Below, piece after piece: positions 22,591 through 31,829 of a stretch of DNA of 64,000 nt. The stretch is taken from positions 620,001 through 684,000 of the forward strand of contig JADLZK010009314.1 in assembly GCA_015847255.1 (NCBI GenBank), written 5' to 3'. Position 1 is the stretch's first letter. Each line of letters starts with the position of its first letter. The notes beneath the pieces were generated by a model. It saw only the letters and a program-made list of their open reading frames with translations, made no database searches and was not told the DNA's origin. Made by a program: the position numbers and the translations under genes. Source of the stretch: Hyparrhenia diplandra (lineage: Eukaryota > Streptophyta > Magnoliopsida > Poales > Poaceae).

Positions 22591-23018
22591 CCCTTGGTCA
22601 AAAGCACCTTCCCCTCCCTCAACGCCCCCAAAAGGGTGACTCGGGGCGACCGCCCAAGCCGCCCGGGAGCCCTCGCCTCCACTGCCCATCCCAAAGGCCG
22701 CCGCCGCCCTTGCCAGCGGCGGCGGCGGCGACCCCAAAAACGGATCCGCCGGCGCCTCAATCCCCGCCCGGCGTGCTCCACGGCGCCGACGGGCGGGCTA
22801 CACGGCTATGGCAGCGCCGCCCACCGGATCCGGCCCTTTGTGGCTTGGATCGGGCGCGGGCGCCCCTCCGGGCGGCGGCGGCCGTGAGCTTGGGTGGCCA
22901 TGCCCCCCAGCGGCGGCGGCGCCGAGCTTGCGGCCATGCCCCCCGCAGCGGCGACGCCCGGCATCGATCCGATCCCCTGCGCGCCCCTAACGACGCGTCG
23001 ATTCGGTCCTCGAACTTG
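22591..23018. other. GC-rich block of unknown origin
   Basis: The block is rich in GGCGGC repeats and open in several frames. There is no stable coding signal and no recognisable domain. It abuts both the truncated gene fragment and the long inverted repeat, so it may be cargo or flank of a rearranged element. Confidence 0.3.
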
Positions 23019-23976
23019 CGAACCCGTTCACCCCAGGTCCATGGCTGTTTTGCATGGCAGCAGACGGTTTTGCATGGTGCTGCGTCGGCGATGACATCAT
23101 CACTTCTTTTTAATTTGCAAAATTAATATCTTTTTATTCAAAGCTCCAAATATAGCAAGTAATATATCAATTTTGATCGTCTCGACGAGCTCTTTGCAAT
23201 TGTGTACTCCGTTTTGTTATTTGAGATAGTTTTATTTCGTGTAAAATTAAATATTTCTATAAAACGAGTGATATTTTATTCTCACTTGCAATCGATATAT
23301 AGGTGGTCGTGATTTAGTTCGATATATATACATATTTGTCGGTTTTTTACCATAAATATACATAGGGTATATATTGCCGCGACAATGCCCATCCGTACAT
23401 CGTCCGGACGATCGATCGGGCCACCCACCCAAGGCGCGACGCCCTAGCTCTCCGCTTTGCTTCGGCCGGCTGATGCATGCATCCGCTAGCTGCACCTACG
23501 CTTACATATTTAGGGTAGCATGTTTTGGCCTAAATATTTATATATTGCGCCGGTGCCTAGCTTGTATACATATTTAGGGTAAAATTTCTATAAAACGAGT
23601 AGTAAATTTCGGCCGCAATATATACCCTATGTATATTTACGACAAAAACCAGCAAATATGTATATATCGGGAACTAAATCGCGACCACATATATATATCG
23701 ATTGCAAGTGAGAATAAAATATCACTCGTTTTATAGAAATATTTAATTTTACACGAAATAAAAACTATCTCAAATAACAAAACGGAGTACACCATTGCAA
23801 AGAGCTCGTCGAGACAATCAAAATTGATATATTATTTGCTATATTTGGAGCTCAATAAAAAGATATTAATTTCGCAAATTAAAAAAGAAGTGATGATGTC
23901 ATCGCTGATGCAAAAGGTATTACAAAAACCGATGCCGCCATGTAAAACCGCCATGGACCTGGGGTGAACGGGTTCG
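23019..23976. repeat. Long inverted repeat, about 370-bp arms
   Basis: The left arm (about 23019-23389) and right arm (about 23612-23976) are reverse complements over almost their whole length with small indels. Examples are CGAACCCGTTCACCCCAGGT against its complement at 23957-23976, and GGAGCTC/GAGCTC and ATATCACTCGTTTTATAGAA pairings inside. The spacer of about 220 bp contains a GC-rich core and two TACATATTTAGGGTA-type repeats (about 23504 and 23565). No clear target duplication was found outside. It may be a foldback-type transposon, a MULE with long TIRs, or a hairpin-RNA locus. Confidence 0.85.
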
Positions 23977-24119
23977 GGGGTTGAGGGGGTTGGGGGATGG
24001 TCGGTTTCTAAATCCATGGACCTATTTTGACACAAAGAAGACAAGTTCATGTATCTATCGTGCATTTCACTCTTTTTTTAAAAGTAGTTGATCAAAGATA
24101 ATAACATTTGACTTATTAG

Positions 24120-24670
24120 AACAAAGCTAATGTAACACGTACAAAAGAAAAAGAGGAAGTATTTGAATAATAGACTCCTTATAAAGCTAGCGGTTATAAG
24201 AATTCAGGGATGAATTTGTAAAAAAATCTTTTCAGTTTCAATGAAATTGACTCGTAATGTTAACAGTAGTACGGGCATTTTCGGTTCCCACATATATAAT
24301 CGCAATGCCAAAGGCCACTCTTGTATAGGATTTATGTTCTAATTTTCAAAAAGCACTAATATGTTGAAAACAGAATTGATAAGTTTCATTTCATTAAACT
24401 ATCATCATATTTAATTTCTCTTCATCTATACTATACTATGTTAATTTTATGAGACCTCTACTAAGATTAATCTAATGCAATGCGGAACACGATTTTTGCA
24501 AAGCCCAATAGGGCACTATTTTCTTGTCTTCAGTTGTCTACTCTAACAGGGCCCAATCCAAAAACTGGTCCTTTAGAGTATATAATAACTCAGCCCACAG
24601 GATTTAAGGCCCAGTATCATCATGTCTGTTGTATTATTCATTTATATTCGTAAATTCTATTTATTTTGGA
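24120..24670. repeat. Tandem duplication, copy A
   Basis: This is an AT-rich non-coding segment. Its parts recur in the same order at 25290-25400, 26820-27060, 27237-27290 and 28555-28665. Shared strings include GATAAGTTTCATTTCATTAAAC, AAAGCTAGCG and CCCACAGG.TTTAAGGCCCA. Copy A has no large insertion and serves as the reference for the disrupted copy B. Confidence 0.7.
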
Positions 24671-25289
24671 TATCACACGCATTGTATCTACTTCTATATT
24701 AAGTGTGCAATAACTTATGTCAAAGTATGAACAAATTATATACAATAAATTAAGTGTGTTACGTATGCCCCCAATTAAAAAAAGCTAGAGAGCATATCGA
24801 TGATGTAATCTTTTCTAGAATATATTAAATAACATATCGTAGTTAATAACCACATTGATCGTAGTTCTCATCTGTAACAAATTAAATACACCGACAGTCA
24901 AGAGTAACCCGGATTTTGAGATAAGATGATGATCGTTTGCACGCACAGCAGCTCATCACCCACATCAGTTGTCGGTTGTGACTTGTGCTAGCTGCTGATT
25001 ATTGTTATAAACACACTTTTTTTCCAACTAGGTGTTGATCATATTTTAATATTAAAAGAACATTTAAATTCAAGTCGAAGAGGACTCAAACCATTCTAGA
25101 ATTTGCTAACTAGTGCACAAAAATATTTATGATTAGTCAAAATGGATTATCAAAACCACCTCTACTCGCGTAGTCATCGATAGTAGAAATTAACCAAGCA
25201 TGTTTAGGAGCACGCTTTCAACCATCTCTAGAAATTGATTCCTAGAGACAGCGTGTTGGGATAAGGCACCTTACAAATTAACGTGATAT
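24671..25289. other. AT-rich non-coding stretch
   Basis: No gene, transposon end or strong repeat could be recognised here, apart from the end of a Stowaway-like terminus (ACGGAGGGAGTA) near 25303. Confidence 0.4.
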
Positions 25290-25519
25290 ATAGAAAAAGA
25301 ACGGAGGGAGTAATTGAATAATTGAATCAGGCAACTTAAAAAAGCTAGCGCTTATAAGAATCTAGGGACAAAATTGCAAGAAATATATCATGTTTGAATA
25401 AAAATATAAAATTGCCTCATTTGGCGGGGCTTCGCAAATAGGCTTCGGGAGTTATTTGGAACCGTTTTGTGTCAAACGGGTTAACACAAAAACGGCTTCA
25501 GTCAAGAAGTTCTTTAAAT

Positions 25520-26599
25520 CACTACTACAAAATTGATTTTACATGGTGTTCGATTTTTATTTTCCGTGGCGGACATTTGAGAAACCGCCACGGAAAATAG
25601 GTGGCCTGGCACCCCGTCCGGCCGAGGAAAAACCGCCACGGTTAATCGATTAACCGCGGGCGGACATTGTAAAATAACCGCCACGAGTTAATCCCTATTA
25701 ACCGTGGCGGGGGCATTGTAAAATAACCGCCACGGTAAATAGATTAACCGTGGCGGTTTTTGTAATTTGCCCGCCACGGAAAATAAAGCCCAACATATCA
25801 GCCCAATAGCCCATTTTATCGGCCACCGGTATATATACGAGCACTTCACTCTTCTAGGGTTTCACTCACTCCTTTCCTTCCTCCCCAAGCCGCAGCCCGA
25901 CATAAGTAAAAAAAAAAAAAAAAAAGCCCGACATCTCCCTTCGTCCCAGCGCCCAACTCTCCCTCCTCTCGGCCGGCGGCGCCCGCTCCCTCCCTTCGTC
26001 CCCCCGCCCAACTCTCCTCCTGGCGACGGCCCGCCCTTTCCCACACCGGCATGAGCGGCCAGGCGGGCGGCCAACACGGGGCGGACGAGAAGCCCTCCCG
26101 GCAGAGCAACGAGGGCAGCGGCGAGGCTCGAGGGCGGATCCCGGCGGCGCCCCCCCAGCCGGCTCGAGGACGGATCCGCGGCCGCGCCTCCCCGGCGGGC
26201 GCCTCCGGCGGCTCGAGGGCGACCGGGCGGCGCGGGCCCTTCTCCGCCGGATCGAGGCGGATCCACGAGGCGGTGGCGAGCCGACCGATCCACAGCGGCG
26301 GCGAAGCTCAAGCCCGATCCACGCGGTAGCGAGCTTGACGCCGATCTCGACCCCGGCGTCGGATGCAGCACCGGGCGGGCCGGATCCACCGTGAGCCCCG
26401 ATCCGGGCCCGTTTGGGCCTGGATGGGCCCGGTGGGCTTTAGGTTTTTTTTAAATTTTTTTTTTATTAACGGTGGCGGGCAAAATAACCGCCACCGAAGT
26501 TCTCAGATTTTACGTGACCTTCCCTCCGTGGCGGCGGGCACGAAAACCGCCACGGAAAATCATTTTTGCCCGCCACGGAAGTTCATTTGTGTAGTAGTG
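25520..26599. mobile_element. Non-autonomous CACTA element 1
   Basis: The ends are CACTACTACAAAATTG and TTGTGTAGTAGTG. The 3-bp target duplication AAT flanks it (25517-25519 and 26600-26602). Multiple subterminal copies of ACCGCCACGG / CCGTGGCGG occur in both orientations within about 250 bp of each end. The 1080 bp body has no transposase. It carries a promoter-like segment (25787-25862) followed by a GC-rich stretch open on both strands. Confidence 0.9.
25787..25862 (+). promoter_or_regulatory. Ribosomal-protein-type promoter inside CACTA 1
   Basis: There are three AGCCCA boxes (25787, 25800 and 25808), the complement of the site II TGGGCT motif. A TATATATA box follows at about 25830, and TAGGGTTT (telo-box complement) at 25855 where a transcription start would lie. 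Pyrimidine-rich 5'-UTR-like sequence follows. This combination is typical of plant ribosomal-protein and housekeeping promoters, so it is probably a captured promoter. Confidence 0.5.
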
Positions 26600-27507
26600 A
26601 ATCGTGCTCTCACATATGTTTGATGTAGAATGGAGCTAAAAATAGTAGCTTCACCCGGCTTCACCTTGTCGTGACGTGGCATTCTATGAGAGCATGTTTA
26701 CATGTGGAGCTGTTTTGCCGAACGGTTTTTTAAAATGGCTCTAGCTCCACCGATGGAGTTGTCCATGGAACCGATGCCCTAAAAACAACTTCACTAGTGA
26801 AGTGAAGCCGTGCCAAACGGGGCCCGACTGTGAAATGTTAGCAGTAGTACTGTTCCTACATAATTGTAATCCCTAAGGCCAGTGTTAGTAGAGGTTTTAT
26901 GTCCTAGTTTTCCCAAAACTCTAATATGTTAAATACAATATAGATAAGTTTCATTTCATTAAACTTTCATTTAATTAATGTCCATACAATTTTCGTGAAA
27001 CCTCCACTAACTTAATGAATTAAATACTATCTTGATTTAATTAAAACCACAAAAAAATTATGAAACATTATTTGTAGTAGGGCTTTTCCGGAGAAGGCAG
27101 AGAACAAAGTTTTGGAGAAGCCAATTTCTTTTGACTGAAAAATGGATTTAAACGGCTCCGATCCCACTAAACTATTTGGTACAACTTCTTTACCGTAGCC
27201 AGAGACGGAGCCGGAGAGAAATCCAACCAACTAAGGAACACGATTATTGCAAGCTCAAAAGGCAATAGTTGCCACGGTTCCGTCCTATGCTTGTCTTGAG
27301 TACCGACACTACTGCATACAGGTTCTATAGGGGCGGCTGGTAAGCCTCTGTAGGGGCGGTTTTTTTCCAGCCGCCCCTAATCTCCCGTTGTTACGAGCTG
27401 ATTTCTGAGGAGGGGCGGTTGGTGATGCAACCGCCCCTACCGTATGCAACCGCACCTAATCTCCCGTCGCAAGTCGCACATTTTTTCGTAAAATCAAGAC
27501 TACGCGC

Positions 27508-27574
27508 CGGCGGAATTCGAACCCGCGACCTCGTGCTTGTGCGCGACCCTCCCTACCACTGCGCTACACACTCA
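27508..27574 (-). other. tRNA-like sequence inside CACTA 2
   Basis: The minus strand reads GTGTAGCGCAGTGGTAGGGA (A-box-like) and GGTTCGAATTCC (B-box-like), about 30 nt apart. The acceptor stem does not close and no anticodon arm is convincing, so it is not called as a functional tRNA. It may be tRNA-derived and could act as an internal Pol III promoter. Confidence 0.5.
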
Positions 27575-27651
27575 TATGTGTCCATATCCCATTCCGCGTC
27601 CCATATATTATACAAATCCGAGTGTAAATTGACTATTTGAGGCCCTAAATG

Positions 27652-28045
27652 GATTCAAAGTAAAAAGTGTTCAACTACAAAGTTTCATAACTTTTCAAGA
27701 TCTACATTTCATATGTAGGAAGTTTTTTCATCCGAGGTCGTTTTACTTAAATTTGAATTTCAAATTTGAGACATTTCAACACAACTTTTGCATGCCTAGA
27801 TGATTTCAAAGTAAAAAGTGGTCAACTACAAAATTTCATAACTTTTTGAGATCTACATTTCATATGTACGAAGTTTTTCCATCCGAGGTCATTTACTTAA
27901 ATTCGAATTTCAAATTTGAGACATTTCAACACGACTTTTGCATGCCTAGATGATTTCAAAGTAAAAAGTTGTCAACTACAAAGTTTCATAACTTTTCGAG
28001 ATCTACATTTCATATGTAGGAAGCTTTTCCATCCGAGGTCGTTTT
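27652..28045. repeat. 150-bp tandem repeat, three units
   Basis: The units begin TTCAAAGTAAAAAGTG or near variants at about 27653, 27805 and 27955. Each includes TTTCATAACTTTT, GATCTACATTTCATATGTA and CATCCGAGGTC. The third copy is truncated. Such arrays are common inside grass CACTA elements. Confidence 0.85.
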
Positions 28046-28321
28046 TTAATTTTTAATTTTTAGTACCTCGTTTAAAAATTCTGAGTCCCAATCGTAGGGG
28101 CGCCTCAATATAGAGCCGCCCCACGTGGACCGCATTAGGGCGGCCAGTGATTGAACCGCCCCTAGTAATAGTAGGGCGGCTCGTAACACCAGCCGCCCCT
28201 AATGTGGTCACTATAGGGGCGGCTCGTATGGTGTCTCACTATAGGGGCGGCTCGAAAAATGAACCGCCCTAATGTAAACGGGTTTGGCGTTCTCTTAGTA
28301 ACCTTTTGTAGTAGTGTGAGT

Positions 28322-28356
<35 letters not shown>

Positions 28357-28555
28357 AAAATGACACAATACAACGCAGACGCTCACAACACGCACGCACA
28401 CTCACCCTTATGAACACACGCACGCAAACTCTACCCCTATGAGCACCTTCGAAGGACCGAGCACCGACGGATCCGGAGATTCTCGAAGTCATCATTAGCG
28501 CCTCGTCGCCGACGGAATGTCGCTACCACTTAACGCACAACGTCGGTATGGGCCA
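28322..28555 (-). mobile_element. 3' tail of a LINE-like retroposon
   Basis: A run of more than 30 T at 28324-28355 is the complement of a poly-A tail. It is followed by CTCACAACACGCACGCACAC, CTATGAGCACCTTCGAAGGA and GTCATCATTAGCGCCTCGTC, a 3' region seen widely in grass non-LTR retroposons. It is 5'-truncated and inserted directly beside CACTA element 2. The family is assigned from memory. Confidence 0.55.
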
Positions 28556-28665
28556 AACACACTTTTAAAGTATATATAACAGAGCCCACAGGCTTTAAGG
28601 CCCAATATATATTACCATTTTTGTTTGTCATCATTTATATTCAAATTTTCTATTTGAAAAATTCG

Positions 28666-29152
28666 CTATTCCTCCTTTTTTTTTTTCGAAACCGGGCACT
28701 TGCCGTTTCTGCAGCTATTCCTCCTTCAGCTACAAAATCTGGCAAACCAGCTCCCTTAATTTTTCAAAACGTGTATTTTACCTTCCTAGTAGAGTGGTTT
28801 TCAAGGTGGTTTTGCTACCATGAAGGGTGGCTTTGCTACGGTGAGTCTTTTTATTTATTTATTTCAGCTGAATCTTTGAAAATCATAATAAATAGGCAAA
28901 TCATTTGGAATCATTTGCACCTGCTAGTAGCTATTGCTTGAGGTAGCTATACTAGCTTGTCAAGTTCAATAAGGTTAATTATCATCAACAATAATTCCTG
29001 TCCTATGTGTAGGGATGATTAAGATGTTCATTCAAGAGGAAATAATGAATGATCTTGAATATTGTGCTTATACAATTTTTCCGTGAAAATTAAATCTAAG
29101 GGATTAAGATTTCTCTTGATCTGTGAAACGACCAGGTGCTAACTATGGATAA
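28666..29152. other. Non-coding spacer
   Basis: No gene is seen. Sequence of mixed composition links the duplication copy B to the Helitron-like terminus. Confidence 0.35.
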
Positions 29153-29190
29153 CTAGTGCATCAACCCGTGCTCCCAAGCACGGGTAAGGA
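29153..29190 (-). mobile_element. Helitron-type 3' terminus
   Basis: On the minus strand the order is a perfect 9-bp stem hairpin (ACCCGTGCT / AGCACGGGT with a 4-nt loop, 29164-29185), seven bases, then CTAG (29156-29153) followed by T. This matches the canonical Helitron end of a hairpin plus CTRR inserted before T. The 5' TC end should lie to the right but was not found, so the length is unknown. Confidence 0.65.
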
Positions 29191-30901
29191 TTAGATACTA
29201 ATATTAAACTGTACAGTTTTCACTCTATTCATTTTGTAACACAAACCCAAGCATTTCTATGGGCTGACAATATGTAAATCTATATTTATTTTTGTAAAGA
29301 CAACAGATTCCATAATTAATAGGTAATGAACAAACAATGTTTCCAATAAAAATTTGGGTATAGACTATTTAGAATGTTGTGGCAACATATGGAAACTTTA
29401 TAAAAATATAAGCCCCACAATTAGTAAAACCTTATTCTCCATCTAGCTCTTGAATATGTTAAGTACACTTTTTAAGCTGGGAAAAAGAGATATATTTACG
29501 CACTTGTACATTTGTTCCCATAGAGTGTCCAAACAGCTTAGTCACATTTCAATGAATTTGCTCAAGCATGAACGTCCAAAAGCACTACAAACATCATTAA
29601 CCGTTCTTGAGTTAAGTAGTTTTTTGTTGTAGTAGTAGAAGCATGTTGACACTTCATGAATATAAAACACCCAATAAAGAGAGCATCCAAATTTTTGTAG
29701 GATTACAATATGAGAGGATCCTCAAGAGACTTTCTAAGATTTACTTTATAAATCAATATTTCAAGACCTTGGGTAAAATTTGTTTTGTACCCTGCAACTG
29801 CTTTGGTACATCATGTGTACAGCTTGTGTGCACTCTATAAATGGCATCCTCTTTCTCAATCTTCGGCTAGTGAGAAATTCACAATAGAGAATGTCTATAT
29901 TTGAAGGTCTAATTAAAGGGGCTGTTGATGCAATTTTTTCACCAAAATCTTCATTCCTATAAATTAGGAAAAATATAAAGTATATCTTGGAGTTGCTCTA
30001 AGACCAAATATTTGGATTGGTCATGTTCATGCGGTAGTAATCGACTTGTTTGATATTTTTCCTTATTAACTGGTAATTGCAACAGATTGTTACGATTTTT
30101 TTAAAAAAACAATATCCATTGTCCCTTGTCAAAACATATCCCTTCACAATCACATACAAAAAATAACACAATAACAATGATCACATGTTTTCATAAAGTG
30201 GTTTAACGAATTCATATTGTTCTAATTTCAAAACTCAATCAAAATATGTATCTCCTCACATCCAAGACCCTTCTAAATTAAACTTATCCCCATAGGGTGA
30301 ATATTTTAAAAAATCTTCATCAAATATTTCCTTCCTCGAGGATTGCCCAATCTCAAATAATAGATAGGATGGACAATATATGTCACTGTCGCCCAGATTG
30401 AACGGACATATATAAATGAAGATTTAGAGTATCACTAAATATATATTGGATGGTGTTTTTTAATGCATACACGTTAAGGCCTTAAGAGGTTGGATTGGGA
30501 AACTATTTTGCAAAATGTTCTAATCAGTGAAGCACTTTCTTCGTAGGTTGTATAACTTCTAAGTGATTTTTGAAGAATAAAAGGAGCCAGAGGCTCCTAC
30601 TCACAGGTACAACCATTTTCTTTTCACATAAAAATTTGAAAATTGAATAACTTAGTTACATTGTTTATGTAGAGATACATGGATGTATTACCTTGATGAC
30701 TGGAACCTCGTACACTCATCGCAAATCAACCATTATATTTTCCATAGGTCCAAGCTCTGATCTTTCTACTTAGATTAATTGGTTTGCATCGAATTTTTTT
30801 CCTGTAATAGGAAAAATAAGCATAAGACAATAACTGAACATGTTATTTATTTATATGAAAAAACCTATTTTCTAGATAGAGGAAGGGCACAAAAAACGAT
30901 T
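29191..30901. other. AT-rich non-coding region left of the Ty3 element
   Basis: No gene or clear repeat was identified. The region may be the body of the Helitron whose 3' end lies at 29153. It ends in the GCCAT target site of the large Ty3 element. Confidence 0.4.
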
Positions 30902-30906
30902 GCCAT
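30902..30906. other. Target site duplication GCCAT (left)
   Basis: GCCAT lies directly before the left LTR and is repeated at 53329-53333 directly after the right LTR. It defines a single 22.4 kb insertion. Confidence 0.9.
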
Positions 30907-31575
30907 TGTTGAGCTGGGGGTCTCAACACGGGTATGAACCTCCGCCCGGGCGGTGCCCCTGGGGGGAGGTCGTTCGAATCGGGGAATTAATCGCGAGTGC
31001 TAAAACAATAATGGTCATAAATGGAATTCGCCAACCCCCTTTTCGGGAGGACTCCTCCCTATTTATAGTTCTACAAATGCCTAGGAATTAAGGATTACAA
31101 GTTTGCCCTTCAATATTCCGGGCATATTCCCTTGAACGCACACAAAGACGCGGGCTCATCCGTACTTTCACACGGCGTAGCACCGCCTCGGCCCTCCGGT
31201 CCCTGATTCGCCCGGCTCGTGGCTCCCACCAAGAGACCTCCTCCCCGAATCAGCGTCATAGCTCGCGAGGTCCCGAGCCGGTCATCACCCCGCCCGCCCG
31301 CCCCGCCGGAGGTGGTGACCTCCGGCCCGCCGGTATCACGGCATGCGGAGCCGTCGTGAGATGAAAGATTCCGCCAAGCCGCAAGGCGTGTCTCCGTCCT
31401 TCTAACAAGCGGAGGTCCGGCGGTCGCCATCTTCGCCGTGGGTACAAGCGGAGGTCCACGGGTCATCACCTTCGCCCCCGAAGAGAACACAAAGATAGGG
31501 GTTCGCGTTAGTACGTCTCCGTCCCTCTTTGCTGGGAGCAACACCTCCGCCACGGTCGCCGGGATCCGTGTCCCA
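30907..31575 (-). repeat. 3' LTR of the Ty3 element
   Basis: This is nearly identical to 52653-53328 apart from numerous small indels. It begins TGTTGAGCTGGGGG on the plus strand and ends GTGTCCCA, three bases short of the terminal ACA seen in the other LTR. The adjacent complement of AAGGGGAACTC is a plausible polypurine tract. A TATA box on the minus strand corresponds to CTATTTATAG at about 31059. Confidence 0.85.
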
Positions 31576-31817
31576 GAGTTCCCCTTGAGGGCGGAGGGTC
31601 ACACACGGAGCCGTGCCTTCGCTCTCAACGATGCGCGACCGCGGGAGGTGTTGAGGTTCCTTCCCCCCGGGGACGGTTACGCGAGGGACCTTCGTTGGAG
31701 AATACGAGGCGTCGGGTTCGCAACGACGTAAAGGCACACCTCCCGAGGTTGAGGTGACCGCTTTTCGCCCGCTGGTCCGATTCGATTTTTGGGACGCCGA
31801 AGGGTCGCACGGGTGGC

Positions 31818-31824
31818 TATAAAA
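31818..31824 (+). promoter_or_regulatory. TATA box of the antisense accessory gene
   Basis: TATAAAA in the context GGCTATAAAAGGCGC lies about 240 bp inside the left LTR on the plus strand. It precedes the spliced accessory gene and is oriented opposite to gag-pol. Confidence 0.5.
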
Positions 31825-31829
31825 GGCGC

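Larger units (their letters stand above)
25410..26826. mobile_element. MITE-like element hosting CACTA element 1
   Basis: The left end CATTTGGCGGGGCTTC and the right end GAAGCCGTGCCAAACGGGGC are imperfect inverted complements. They lie about 110 and 230 bp outside the CACTA element at 25520-26599. The duplicated reference at 24120-24670 lacks all of this. The superfamily is not determined because no clear target duplication was seen. Confidence 0.5.
27307..28316. mobile_element. Non-autonomous CACTA element 2
   Basis: The ends are CACTACTGCATACAGG and CTTTTGTAGTAGTG. Subterminal AGGGGCGGCT / AGCCGCCCCT motifs are repeated near both ends. The flanking triplets are CGA and TGA, so the 3-bp duplication is imperfect. 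The interior has a tRNA-like segment (27508-27574) and three tandem copies of a 150-bp unit. No transposase frame is present. Confidence 0.8.
25290..28665. repeat. Tandem duplication, copy B (disrupted)
   Basis: This is the second copy of the 24120-24670 segment. It is split by a MITE-like element containing CACTA element 1, by CACTA element 2, and by a retroposon tail. The original copy B sequence survives only as pieces (25290-25400, 26820-27306 and 28555-28665). Confidence 0.65.

Noticed and set aside
22594..23126. Overlapping plus-strand genes in the GC-rich block
   Set aside because: Three frames are open together because of GGC repeats, and the sequence runs into the inverted repeat without a stop or splice signal that makes sense.
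25862..26389. A 175-codon minus-strand gene inside CACTA element 1
   Set aside because: Both strands are open in this GC-rich stretch, there is no known domain, and the promoter-like signals point to the other strand.
27508..27574. A functional tRNA gene on the minus strand
   Set aside because: A- and B-box-like strings are present, but the acceptor stem does not pair and no anticodon arm is convincing. It is inside a CACTA element.
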